Source: Streptomyces candidus
Lineage (GTDB): Bacteria > Actinomycetota > Actinomycetes > Streptomycetales > Streptomycetaceae
Direction: 5' to 3'
DNA length: 64,000 nucleotides
NCBI RefSeq assembly: GCF_014207445.1
Contig: NZ_JACHEM010000006.1
Span: 124,001 to 188,000 of the forward strand
How positions within the stretch are numbered: the stretch's first letter is position 1; every line of letters begins with the position of its first letter. Positions 21,246 through 29,520 of this stretch are shown here, piece by piece. The notes under the pieces were generated by a model that worked only from the letters and a program-made list of their open reading frames with translations, was not told where the DNA came from and made no database searches. The position numbers were made by a program, and so were the translations under genes.

Positions 21246-22913
21246 ATGGGGGCGGTAGTGGCGGACTCGGGATTCGACTTCTCACCCGGTGCACAGGTAC
21301 CGCTCACCGGAGCGGCCGGACAGACCGCGGCCACGCACGCGCTCGCCTCGGCGGCGTACCGCGACAGCCCGGTGACCGCGATCCTCGACGCGAACGGCGA
21401 GTGGCACAAGTCGGCCGTGAAGAAGGGCAAGCTCTCCCTCTTCGAGCCGAACCTCGGCGAGGCCTTCTCGCGCGCCGTCCAGGTCCGCATGCTCGGCGGC
21501 GCCCGCAAGGCGCTCGTCCAGTCCTTCGGCACCGATCCGCAGACCGTGGTGGAGCACTGCCTGGCGGCCACCAACATCCGCAAGGCCCGCGACACCAGAC
21601 TCACCCTGGTGATGGGCGTCTTCGGCGTGCTCTTCCTCCCCGGACTCCTGCTCTGGCTGGCCGTCTTCCAGCTCCGCCGGACCATAGCGGGCGCCAAGGA
21701 CAAGCGGGCCGGCGCACTGGGCACGGTCCTGCTGGTCGCCGTCGGCGGCCTGCTGGTCATCTTCCTGGTCAAACTCCCCTTCGACGGCATCCTCGGCATC
21801 TACCTGCGTGCCATGCTCATCGCCCCCGTGATCGGCTGGCTCTGGGCCAAGCAGATCTGCGAAGCCGCCGCCAGGGACCTGCGGGACCGCTGGTCCGCCC
21901 TGCTCTCCGGAGGCGGCATCGGCCCCAAGATCCCCGAGGCCGTGCCCCGCAGCCCCGGGGAGATCGCCGCCGAGAGCCTCCGCCAGGGCCTCGCCAGGCT
22001 CAGCGCCGAGCAGCAGTCCAACTCGGTCTTCTACGCCGGCCCCAAGGGCATACTCGGCATGGGCACCCGCTGGGGAAGCTGGCAGCTCGCCGAGGTGCTC
22101 GACCGCGCCGACCCCGGCAAGGAGATCCACGGTTTCCGCAGCTGGGACGTCATCCGCGCCATCCACGACCAGCTCCGCATGCTGGAGCGCGGCCCGCTGC
22201 ACACCGGCGGCTTCCCCACCCCCTCGGTCAAGCACTGGATCGTCGCCCCCGTCGGCGAGAACGCGGGCGAGATCAGCCGCCCCGAGGGCCAGGACGTGGA
22301 GGCGTACCAGATCAAGAACCACGAGATACAGCGGATCTGCAACGAGCAGCAGTTCGGTGCGGGCAACCGGCACTACCTGGGCGTCCAGTTCACCCTGTGG
22401 GACGGCCAGCTGGTCATCACCATGCTCATCACGGTCACCGTCCTGCACGAAACCCTGCGCATCGAGGTCACCGGCCACGCACTGGGCCCGGTCCACCCCC
22501 TGTTCACCACGAAGCCGAGCCCGAAGACCGTGACGGTCAACAAGACGGTCAGGTTCTGGGAGACCAAGGACCGCGCACTGCCACTGACGGACACCACCGA
22601 GGTGGTGCGACTCAGCGCCCGCGCACCCCTGACCTGGTTCCCCAACGTCCTGGACTTCCTCGGCGGCAAGCTCACGCTCCCCGAACCCTTCGGGCTGCGG
22701 CACGTCTGGGCGCAGAAGCCCTGGCGGCACCGCTTCATGGCCGACGACGCGATGCGTGCGGCCGCGCCGGTGCTGCGGGTGGTGCACACGGCCGCCATCA
22801 AGGTGCTGGAGGACCACGGCGTCGACACCGACCGCTTCAGCGGCCGCTCCACGTTCCTCAGCGGCATGATCCAGGATCCGGCCCCGCGCAAGGCCGACCT
22901 GTACGACGCGTAG
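21246..22913 (+). CDS. Conserved membrane protein of unknown function
   Basis: A 555-residue protein I do not recognise by family. The N-terminal 110 residues are soluble. Three or four membrane helices follow at about 115-215 (VMGVFGVLFLPGLLLWLAVF, TVLLVAVGGLLVIFLV, AMLIAPVIGWLWAKQICEAA), and a large soluble C-terminal part of about 330 residues contains one hydrophobic strand (LVITMLITVTVL). Start is ATG; a GTG four codons later with GGGGGCG upstream is an equal option. It ends 4 bases from the convergent HIT gene, leaving no room for a terminator. Confidence 0.75.
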   Translation: MGAVVADSGFDFSPGAQVPLTGAAGQTAATHALASAAYRDSPVTAILDANGEWHKSAVKKGKLSLFEPNLGEAFSRAVQVRMLGGARKALVQSFGTDPQTVVEHCLAATNIRKARDTRLTLVMGVFGVLFLPGLLLWLAVFQLRRTIAGAKDKRAGALGTVLLVAVGGLLVIFLVKLPFDGILGIYLRAMLIAPVIGWLWAKQICEAAARDLRDRWSALLSGGGIGPKIPEAVPRSPGEIAAESLRQGLARLSAEQQSNSVFYAGPKGILGMGTRWGSWQLAEVLDRADPGKEIHGFRSWDVIRAIHDQLRMLERGPLHTGGFPTPSVKHWIVAPVGENAGEISRPEGQDVEAYQIKNHEIQRICNEQQFGAGNRHYLGVQFTLWDGQLVITMLITVTVLHETLRIEVTGHALGPVHPLFTTKPSPKTVTVNKTVRFWETKDRALPLTDTTEVVRLSARAPLTWFPNVLDFLGGKLTLPEPFGLRHVWAQKPWRHRFMADDAMRAAAPVLRVVHTAAIKVLEDHGVDTDRFSGRSTFLSGMIQDPAPRKADLYDA

Positions 22914-22917
22914 GCCG

Positions 22918-23472
22918 TTACGGGGTCTCGGGCCACACGTCCGCGAGCATCTTGCGGGTGTCCGCGAGGAGCTGCGGCAGCACCTTGGTGTGCCCGACGA
23001 CGGGCATGAAGTTGGTGTCGCCGCCCCAGCGGGGCACGACGTGCTGGTGCAGGTGGGCGGCGATCCCGGCACCGGCGGCGGCACCCTGGTTGAGCCCGAT
23101 GTTGAACCCGTGCGCGCCGGACGCCTTGCGCAGCGCGGTCATCGCCCGCTTGGTGAAGTCGGCCAGCTCGGCGGTCTCCGGGCCGTCCAGCTCGGTGTAG
23201 TCGGCGACGTGCCGGTAGGGCATGACCATCATGTGGCCGCCGTTGTACGGGTACAGGTTCATGATCGCGAAAACACTCGTACCGCGTGCGACGATGAGCG
23301 ACTCCTCGTCGCTGTGCGCGGGAGCCACGCAGAAGGGGCAGCCGTCGCCGGAACCGGGCCCGGTCGGCTTGTTCTCACCCTGGATGTACGCGATCCGGTG
23401 GGGCGTCCACAGCCGCCCGAACCCGTCGGGTTCACCCACCGGTCCACTCTGCTGCTCCGGCTCAGTCGTCAT
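22918..23472 (-). CDS. HIT-domain nucleotide hydrolase/phosphorylase
   Basis: A 184-residue histidine-triad protein with the catalytic HxHxH signature HLHQHVVP and an N-terminal CPFC typical of the zinc-containing branch. Family members act on nucleoside phosphates such as AP4A or adenylylated species. In mycobacteria the equivalent gene sits between thrS and pgsA. Here it still follows thrS but is separated from pgsA by two plus-strand genes. Confidence 0.9.
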   Translation of the reverse strand: MTTEPEQQSGPVGEPDGFGRLWTPHRIAYIQGENKPTGPGSGDGCPFCVAPAHSDEESLIVARGTSVFAIMNLYPYNGGHMMVMPYRHVADYTELDGPETAELADFTKRAMTALRKASGAHGFNIGLNQGAAAGAGIAAHLHQHVVPRWGGDTNFMPVVGHTKVLPQLLADTRKMLADVWPETP

Positions 23473-23557
23473 GCGGAAAGCATAGGCGGACGAACTGCGG
23501 GGACAGCGGGGAGGGCGGCTCCTCGACGGAACCGTCCTCCCCGGTCGCACTCAGGCG

Positions 23558-25534
23558 CTAGACCTGCACGCGACGTTCCACGACGTCCACCAGCTTGGCG
23601 ATCGCCTGGTCACGCGGAATCCCGTTCTCCTGCGATCCGTCGCGGTAGCGGAACGACACCGTGCCCGCCGCCATGTCCTCGTCGCCCACGATGATCATGA
23701 ACGGCGTCTTCATCTTCTGGTGGTTGCGGATCTTCTTCTGCATCCGGTCGGACGAAGCGTCCACCTCGACCCGCAGCCCCTTCTTCTTCGCCTCCGCGGC
23801 GAACTCCTGGAGGTACGGAATGTGCGAGTCACCGATCGGGATGCCGACCGCCTGCACAGGCGCCAGCCACGCCGGGAACGCACCCGCGTAGTGCTCCAGG
23901 AGCACCGCGAAGAACCGCTCGATCGACCCGAACAGCGCACGGTGGATCATGACGGGACGCTGCTTCGAGCCGTCAGGGCCGGTGTACTCCAGGTTGAAGC
24001 GCTCCGGAAGGTTGAAGTCCAGCTGCACGGTCGACATCTGCCAGGTACGGCCGATCGCGTCCTTGCACTGCACGGAGATCTTCGGCCCGTAGAAGGCGGC
24101 CCCACCCGGGTCGGGAACCAGCGGCAGACCCTGCTTCTCGGCGACCTGCTGAAGCGTCGCGGTCGCCTCTTCCCAAATCTCGTCGCTGCCGACGAACTTC
24201 TCCGGGTCCTTGGTGGACAGTTCCAGGTAGAAGTCGGTCAGACCGTAGTCGCGCAGCAGCCCCAGGACGAAGGTGAGCGTCTTGTCGAGCTCCTCCGCCA
24301 TCTGCTCCTTGGTGCAGTAGATGTGCGCGTCGTCCTGCGTGAAGCCCCGGGCACGGGTCAGTCCGTGCACCACGCCCGACTTCTCGTACCGGTACACGGT
24401 CCCGAACTCGAACAGCCGCAAGGGAAGTTCACGGTACGAGCGCCCCCGCGCGTCGAAGATCAGGTTGTGCATCGGGCAGTTCATGGGCTTGAGGTAGTAG
24501 TCCGTGCCCTCGTCGAGCTGCATGGGCGGGTACATGCCGTCGGCGTACCAGTCCAGGTGGCCCGACTGCTCGAAGAGCTTCCCCTTGGTGGCGTGCGGGG
24601 TGTAGACGAACTCGTACCCCTCCTCCTCGTGCCGGCGGCGCGAGTAGTCCTCCATGACCCGGCGGATGATGCCGCCCTTGGGGTGGAAGACCGCGAGGCC
24701 CGAGCCGATCTGCTCCGGGATGGAGAACAGGTCCAGCTCGCTGCCGAGCTTCCTGTGGTCGCGCTTCTCCGCCTCGGCGAGGAACTCCAGGTGCGCCTTC
24801 AGCTCGTCCTTCGAAGGCCACGCGGTGCCGTAGATGCGCTGGAGCATGGGGTTCTTCTCGCTGCCGCGCCAGTAGGCGGCGGCGTTGCGCATCAGCTTGA
24901 AGGCCGGGATGTTGCGGGTGCTGGGAAGGTGCGGGCCCCGGCAGAGGTCCTTCCAGCACAGCTCGCCGGTCTTCGCGTCGAGGTTGTCGTAGATGGTCAG
25001 CTCGCCGCCGCCCACCTCCACGTCCGCGCCGTCGTCGCTGGACGCGGAGCCCTTGATGCCGATGAGCTCCAGCTTGTACGGCTCGTCGGCCAGCTCCTCC
25101 CGGGCGGCCTCGTCGCTGACCACCCGGCGGGAGAACTTCTGCCCCCGCTTCTGGATGACCTGCATCTGCTTCTCGATCGCCTTGAGGTCCTCCGGGGTGA
25201 AGGGCTTCTCGACGTCGAAGTCGTAGTAGAACCCGTCCTTGACCGGCGGGCCGATGCCCAGCTTGGCGTCCGGGAACAGCTCCTGCACGGCCTGTGCCAT
25301 GACGTGCGCGGTGGAATGGCGGAGGATGTTCAGGCCGTCCTCGGAGGTGATCTCGACGGGCTCGACCTCCTCGCCGTCCTGAACCTCGTGGCTGAGGTCC
25401 TTCAGCTCGCCCGCGACCCGGGCGGCGACGATCGAGCGCTCACCGGCGAAGAGCTCGGCTGCCGTAGTGCCCGTCGTCACCACGCGCTCTTCCCGCTCGG
25501 AATCGCGTTGGATGAACACACGGACATCTGACAC
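23558..25534 (-). CDS. thrS: Threonyl-tRNA synthetase
   Basis: A 658-residue class II aminoacyl-tRNA synthetase that charges tRNA-Thr. An N-terminal TGS domain, an editing domain with [10 protein letters not shown] and a catalytic core with the zinc cysteine in MNCPMHN are present. The anticodon-binding domain ends the protein. GTG (VSDVRVFIQ) was chosen because AGGAG lies a few bases upstream; a longer ATG frame adds 35 residues without one. It is followed by the HIT gene at 85 bases. Confidence 0.97.
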   Translation of the reverse strand: MSDVRVFIQRDSEREERVVTTGTTAAELFAGERSIVAARVAGELKDLSHEVQDGEEVEPVEITSEDGLNILRHSTAHVMAQAVQELFPDAKLGIGPPVKDGFYYDFDVEKPFTPEDLKAIEKQMQVIQKRGQKFSRRVVSDEAAREELADEPYKLELIGIKGSASSDDGADVEVGGGELTIYDNLDAKTGELCWKDLCRGPHLPSTRNIPAFKLMRNAAAYWRGSEKNPMLQRIYGTAWPSKDELKAHLEFLAEAEKRDHRKLGSELDLFSIPEQIGSGLAVFHPKGGIIRRVMEDYSRRRHEEEGYEFVYTPHATKGKLFEQSGHLDWYADGMYPPMQLDEGTDYYLKPMNCPMHNLIFDARGRSYRELPLRLFEFGTVYRYEKSGVVHGLTRARGFTQDDAHIYCTKEQMAEELDKTLTFVLGLLRDYGLTDFYLELSTKDPEKFVGSDEIWEEATATLQQVAEKQGLPLVPDPGGAAFYGPKISVQCKDAIGRTWQMSTVQLDFNLPERFNLEYTGPDGSKQRPVMIHRALFGSIERFFAVLLEHYAGAFPAWLAPVQAVGIPIGDSHIPYLQEFAAEAKKKGLRVEVDASSDRMQKKIRNHQKMKTPFMIIVGDEDMAAGTVSFRYRDGSQENGIPRDQAIAKLVDVVERRVQV

Positions 25535-25645
25535 CGGTCTCTCCTGACTGAGGGGGTACGCGCCTGGAAGCGGCGCGCATCCCGAATCGTACCGAGCGAC
25601 CGGCCCCGCACGCGAAACGGTTAAGGCCTCCCCCGGCACTCCCCC

Positions 25646-26863
25646 TCACTCCTCCCCGCTGCACGCCTCCTCGAAGAAGTCCAGGTTCTCGTGCAGCGCC
25701 TTCATCAGCCGGTCCCGTTCCGCTTCGTCGACCTGTACGGGCACCACCCCCCACGCCCCCGTCAGCCGCCGGAAGCCGCCCCTGCGCTCCAGCCGTCCCC
25801 CGACCCGGATCGGCAGGCCCACCAGATGGGCGTGGCCCGCGATCCGGTACGCCTCCTCTCCCAGCGTCATCCGTACGTACGGCACCTCCGCCCCCGTCAG
25901 GACCCGCAGCCGCACCGTTCCCCCGCCGCGCGGCGCCGACCTGCGCATCCGTACGACAGCGCCGGTGATCCGCACCGGCACCGCCGGCTCCTCCCGCAGG
26001 TACCTCTCCGCCGCCTCCCGCAGCGCGGGCAGGTCCCCGGGGGAGAACTCCACCGTCTCCGGCCGCACCGCGCACCCGGGCGGCGCGCCGGTCGACGGGG
26101 CCCAGTCGAGCGCGATCCGCGCCCCCTCGGTCCCCTGCACCAACGCCACCACCGCTGCGGCCAGTTCATGACTCACCCCGGCCTCGACCGCCGTGTCGAA
26201 GGCCTCCATGCCGCCCGTGGCCCGCCGGTAGTCGACGGCTTCCCGGGCCGCGTGCAGGGCATGGTGCAGCCGCACGACGGTGCTCCGCCCACCTGCCACC
26301 GGCACGAAAGCAGTCAGCCTGCGTCCACCGGCCCCGGTGCCCACGAGCACGCCGTCCAGCGCCGACCGGGCCTGCCGCCGGTGCCGTCCGCCGTAGTACC
26401 CGGCCCGTCCGCGCGCCGCGAGGGCCGCCGCGAGGAGCATCCGCCGGGCCGCCGACCGCAGCTGCTCCTCGGCGGGCCAGGCCGCCGCGCCCGTCACCGC
26501 TTCGGGCACGTCCCGCCACCACCGCACCTCGTCGCTCGGCACCGCGAGCTGGACCAGCACTTCGCGCGCCGACGGCGCCGGGCACCGTTCCAGCGCTCCC
26601 AGCGCCTCCCCCAGCAGGTCCTCGCTGTCGGGGAACGCCCGTGATTCCGGTACCAGGAGGCTGGTTCCGCCGCTCCCCGGCGGCGTCCACCGTGCGTACC
26701 GCCCGGCCGCACCCCCGCGCCGCCGCCACCCGTGCCTGGCGAGCAGCGCGCCCAGGACCGCCGGGTCCACCTGGTCCGTCTGGGGTCCCCCGCCGCCCCA
26801 GCTGCCCGGGATCTCGCTCGGGTGCTCCCGTCCGGACTCGTCGATGGGCCGGTACCGGTGCAT
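25646..26863 (-). CDS. Uncharacterised 405-residue protein coupled to a DUF4365 gene
   Basis: I do not recognise this family. The protein is soluble, Arg- and Ala-rich, without signal peptide or membrane segments. An N-terminal part (1-60) resembles an ordinary small globular domain. The middle includes RRMLLAAALAARGRAGYYGGRHRRQ, and the C-terminal 130 residues contain alternating beta strands (ITGAVVRMRRSAP, VRLRVLTGAEVPYVRMTL, PIRVGGRLERRGG), suggesting an OB-like fold. The ATG overlaps the stop of the DUF4365 gene as ATGA, so both proteins are made from one message and may act together. Confidence 0.75.
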   Translation of the reverse strand: MHRYRPIDESGREHPSEIPGSWGGGGPQTDQVDPAVLGALLARHGWRRRGGAAGRYARWTPPGSGGTSLLVPESRAFPDSEDLLGEALGALERCPAPSAREVLVQLAVPSDEVRWWRDVPEAVTGAAAWPAEEQLRSAARRMLLAAALAARGRAGYYGGRHRRQARSALDGVLVGTGAGGRRLTAFVPVAGGRSTVVRLHHALHAAREAVDYRRATGGMEAFDTAVEAGVSHELAAAVVALVQGTEGARIALDWAPSTGAPPGCAVRPETVEFSPGDLPALREAAERYLREEPAVPVRITGAVVRMRRSAPRGGGTVRLRVLTGAEVPYVRMTLGEEAYRIAGHAHLVGLPIRVGGRLERRGGFRRLTGAWGVVPVQVDEAERDRLMKALHENLDFFEEACSGEE

Positions 26864-27450
26864 CAGGGCCTCCCTCCCGCGCCGACGCGGGTCATGATCT
26901 CGCAGAGGGCTCGGTCGTCGAAGATCCGCGCGGTGGGTACCCGCACATTGGTCCGGTGCCTGCCGGTCACCGGGTGTCCGGCCAGGTTGAGCCAGTAGCA
27001 GCAGTGCCGCAGGCCGAGCCGGTCGTGGTCGGCGCGCAGCCAGTCGTCGCGGCTCCTGGGAACCAGCATGACCACCAGGATCTTGTGCACCGCCACGGGA
27101 GTGCGGGCCAGTTTCACCAGGTGGTCGTTGTCGAGGGTGAAGGAGAACGCGGAGCCCGGCGGGCGCGGGGCGACCTGGTAGGTGCACTTGAGCTGCACCT
27201 TGATCGTGATCTCGTCGTCGATGGTGTGCGCGGGGGAACCGTGGCTGACGTGCCAGTCGATGCCGTTGTCCGGGAAGGGCTGGGAGAGCGAGCAGCCGGC
27301 GGCTGCCGCGACGGCGTGGAGATAGCCCACCTGGAGTGTCTCCATGCAGGCGGTGGTGGCGAGTGCGCCCCGCAGCGGACGGTCCGGTGGATCGGGTGGG
27401 GAGGACCGTTGGGGCAGCAGCCCGCCCGGTTCGGGCTGGGCGAGCGCCAT
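26863..27450 (-). CDS. DUF4365-domain protein (nuclease-like fold)
   Basis: A 195-residue protein with a DUF4365 domain covering most of its length. The segment GIDWHVSHGSP followed by DDEITIKVQLKCT has the D...E-x-K spacing of PD-(D/E)XK nucleases, to which DUF4365 is related. A YWLNL segment lies further on. Genes with this domain often occur near restriction or defence loci, but its role is not established. It is first in a two-gene unit with the uncharacterised protein, and diverges from an exonuclease gene. Confidence 0.78.
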   Translation of the reverse strand: MALAQPEPGGLLPQRSSPPDPPDRPLRGALATTACMETLQVGYLHAVAAAAGCSLSQPFPDNGIDWHVSHGSPAHTIDDEITIKVQLKCTYQVAPRPPGSAFSFTLDNDHLVKLARTPVAVHKILVVMLVPRSRDDWLRADHDRLGLRHCCYWLNLAGHPVTGRHRTNVRVPTARIFDDRALCEIMTRVGAGGRP

Positions 27451-27470
27451 GGCTGACGTGTGCCTTCCGG

Positions 27471-27518
27471 GCTGTGCCGATCAGTTGCTCTGCGGCTGTG
27501 TCGGTCGGTTGCTGTGCG
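27471..27518. repeat. Tandem 24-bp direct repeat in divergent promoter region
   Basis: Two adjacent 24-base units, each beginning GCTGTG and containing GTTGCT, agree at 20 of 24 positions. They lie 20-70 bases upstream of the DUF4365 start on the minus strand. Repeated sites in this location suggest regulator binding. Confidence 0.55.
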
Positions 27519-27569
27519 AAGTGCTCGACGGGCCGTCAACTTCCGCGGCTGTCCCTTGTGTTGTCTCCG

Positions 27570-27585
27570 TACGGCTTATGCCGTA
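27570..27585. promoter_or_regulatory. Palindrome TACGGC-N4-GCCGTA
   Basis: A perfect 6-bp dyad with an AT-rich TTAT centre, about 90 bases upstream of the exonuclease start and 120 upstream of the DUF4365 gene. Possible operator or short hairpin; no regulator can be assigned. Confidence 0.35.
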
Positions 27586-27678
27586 AACGGCCCGGGTATC
27601 ACCGCTTCGGGCAGAAAGCGCACCGGACGTTCCGTGAAGCACGCCATCTGCCGTTTCGAGCAAGAGGAGTGGGGACCT

Positions 27679-28407
27679 ATGACGTGCTGGTACGAAGGAC
27701 CGTTGGCGGCCTTCGACACGGAGACCACGGGCGTGGACGTGGAGGGCGACCGAATAGTGTCGGCGGCCCTCGTGGTGCAGGACGCGGCGGGAGGACGGTT
27801 CCGGGCCACCCGCTGGCTGGTCAACCCGGGCGTCCCGGTGCCGGCCGGGGCCACGGAGGTGCACGGCCTGACCGACGAGCACCTGCAGCGCTACGGGCGT
27901 TGGCCGGCACCGGTGATGGAGGAGGTCGCGCGGGCGCTCGCCGAGCAGTGCGCGGCGCACCGGCCGCTGGTCATCATGAACGCGCCGTTCGATCTGACCA
28001 TGCTGGACCGGGAGTTGAGGCGGCACCGCGCCTCGTCGCTCTCCCGCTACCTGGAGGCCAGGCCGCTGCACGTCGTCGACCCGAGGGTGCTGGACAAACA
28101 CCTGGACCGGTACCGCAAGGGCCGTCGCACCCTCACCGACCTGTGCGCGCACTACGGCGTGGAGCTGGACGGGGCGCACGACGCGGTGGCCGACGCGACG
28201 GCTTCGCTGCAGCTCGTACGGGCGGTGGGCAAGCGTTTCCCGGCCCGCCTGGCGCACCTGTCCCCCGCCGAACTGCACACGCTGCAAGCGGTGTGGCACG
28301 CGGCGCAGGCACGCGGTCTCCAGGCGTGGTTCGCCCGCAACGGCTCGGACGAGGCAGTCGATCCGGCCTGGCCGCTGCGCCCGGAGCTGCGGGCCCAGGC
28401 CGCCTGA
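27679..28407 (+). CDS. DEDDh 3'-5' exonuclease (DnaQ-like)
   Basis: A 242-residue single-domain exonuclease of the DnaQ/epsilon type. Exo I is AFDTETTG at about 12-19, Exo II is NAPFDLTML, and Exo III with the general-base histidine is HDAVADA, so the DEDDh set is complete. The length suits a free-standing exonuclease, too short for the RNase T or polymerase fusions. The ATG follows GAGGAG and GGGGA. Possible roles are proofreading, RNA trimming or DNA repair; nothing here decides between them. Confidence 0.9.
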   Translation: MTCWYEGPLAAFDTETTGVDVEGDRIVSAALVVQDAAGGRFRATRWLVNPGVPVPAGATEVHGLTDEHLQRYGRWPAPVMEEVARALAEQCAAHRPLVIMNAPFDLTMLDRELRRHRASSLSRYLEARPLHVVDPRVLDKHLDRYRKGRRTLTDLCAHYGVELDGAHDAVADATASLQLVRAVGKRFPARLAHLSPAELHTLQAVWHAAQARGLQAWFARNGSDEAVDPAWPLRPELRAQAA

Positions 28408-28447
28408 GCACGGGCAGCACCGCCGCGCGTACCCGTGGCCGAGGTCC

Positions 28448-28636
28448 TCAGGAGGTCCTGGCCGCCCGTCGCACGACCACCAGGCCGGTCACCGCCGCCA
28501 GGGCTACGGCCCCGGTCAGCGCACTGAGCACGATCCGCAGGGCGCCGTCCCCCACCGACCCGAGTCCGAGGAGGACGTTGGCGGCCACGGCGACGGCCAG
28601 CAGCATCCACAGCATCGCTTTGACCATGGTGTCCAT
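28448..28636 (-). CDS. Small two-helix membrane protein
   Basis: A 62-residue protein with two hydrophobic stretches (MLLAVAVAANVLLGL and IVLSALTGAVALAAVTGLVVV) and a basic end. The ATG was chosen with GGGGA 9 bases upstream; a GTG nine codons earlier is possible. Family unknown. Confidence 0.6.
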   Translation of the reverse strand: MDTMVKAMLWMLLAVAVAANVLLGLGSVGDGALRIVLSALTGAVALAAVTGLVVVRRAARTS

Positions 28637-28788
28637 CGGGACGGTTCCCCTCGCTCGCGTCACGTACGGATTTCCGTACGCCGACCACGCTAAGGAGTTC
28701 CCGGGTCAGGGACGAGGGTCCCCGCCCCCGGACGAAGGTGGTGCCAGGTACACCCGACGGCACCGCCGTGCGCGCGATCCGGGCACGG

Positions 28789-28821
28789 AAAAGCCGGTCC
28801 GTCGGTGACGGACCGGCTTTT
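28789..28821 (-). terminator. Hairpin terminator after tRNA-Val
   Basis: A perfect 15-bp stem (AAAAGCCGGTCCGTC and complement) with a 3-base loop. The terminal A4/T4 gives a U-run in either direction. It lies 8 bases after the tRNA on the minus strand. Confidence 0.9.
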
Positions 28822-28828
28822 CCCGGGG

Positions 28829-28900
28829 TGGGCGATACTGGGTTCGAACCAGTGACCCCTTCGGTGTGAACGAAGTGCTCTCCCACTGAGCTAATCGCCC
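28829..28900 (-). tRNA. tRNA-Val (anticodon CAC)
   Basis: A 72-base cloverleaf: acceptor GGGCGAT/ATCGCCC, D arm GCTC-AGTGGGA-GAGC, anticodon stem CTTCG/CGAAG with loop TTCACAC (anticodon CAC, reads GTG), T arm CTGG-TTCGAAC-CCAG. The discriminator is A and no CCA is encoded. An identical copy lies at 32334-32405. Confidence 0.96.
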
Positions 28901-28913
28901 GGGAACGGGTTGA

Positions 28914-28943
28914 ACCATACAGGGCTTTTCGCGTGTGGTTCAA
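28914..28943 (-). promoter_or_regulatory. Promoter of tRNA-Val(CAC)
   Basis: TTGAAC and TATGGT separated by 18 bases on the minus strand, ending 14 bases upstream of the mature tRNA 5' end. A good match to the vegetative sigma factor consensus. Confidence 0.6.
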
Positions 28944-28953
28944 ACCCGCCGTG

Positions 28954-29415
28954 TCAGTCCGCGGGGCACGGGCCCGCGAGCGCGGCGGCCAGCCCGCGCC
29001 GGCCGGACCGCATCATCCACGCGTGGTTGGCGCGGAAGACCGGCCGTCCGGGGACCGCCAAGTACCGCAGCAGCGGCTTGCGCACGTCCACCACCTGCTC
29101 GTAGAACACCCGGGTGCCGGCCGTGCCGTGCGGCCGGACCGTCCAGCGCATCCAGCCGTCCAGGTCCCCGGTCATGCCGATCTCCAGGACTCCGGCGTCC
29201 GGGTCGCGCCGTCGCTCGCGCGCGTCGACCACCAGGTCGTACGGGAGGAAGGACCGGAAGCGCGCGGTTCCGCTCCGCCCGTCCTCGGCGGCCAGCTCGC
29301 GCACCTGTGGCCACCAGCGCGGATAGTCCTCGGCGCGTTCCAGGGCTGCGTAGACGACGGAGGGCGGGGCGGGCAGTTCCCAGATGCTGCGGAAGCGGTA
29401 GTGGCACCAGTCCAT
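28954..29415 (-). CDS. SRPBCC (polyketide cyclase/START-like) protein
   Basis: A 153-residue ligand-binding fold: an N-terminal strand (YRFRSIWELPAPPSVVYAALERAEDYPRWWP) typical of the SRPBCC superfamily, central strands, and a long C-terminal helix. Such proteins bind hydrophobic ligands or act as cyclases or hydrolases. There is no biosynthetic cluster around it, so no ligand can be proposed. The start is ATG; an upstream in-frame extension is unlikely. Confidence 0.85.
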   Translation of the reverse strand: MDWCHYRFRSIWELPAPPSVVYAALERAEDYPRWWPQVRELAAEDGRSGTARFRSFLPYDLVVDARERRRDPDAGVLEIGMTGDLDGWMRWTVRPHGTAGTRVFYEQVVDVRKPLLRYLAVPGRPVFRANHAWMMRSGRRGLAAALAGPCPAD

Positions 29416-29520
29416 GAGCCAAGTCTGCCTGTACACGCCGGTACTCATCCCCACCCTGAGTACGGCTTTGAGTACGCACGCCCATCCCGGGCCGCGTCCC
29501 CCGCCCCCAGACTGCCTCTC

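Noticed and set aside
25535..25645. T-box leader for thrS
   Set aside because: The 110-base gap is too short for a T-box and lacks the AGGGUGG-type antiterminator sequence. Actinobacterial T-boxes are known mainly for ileS.
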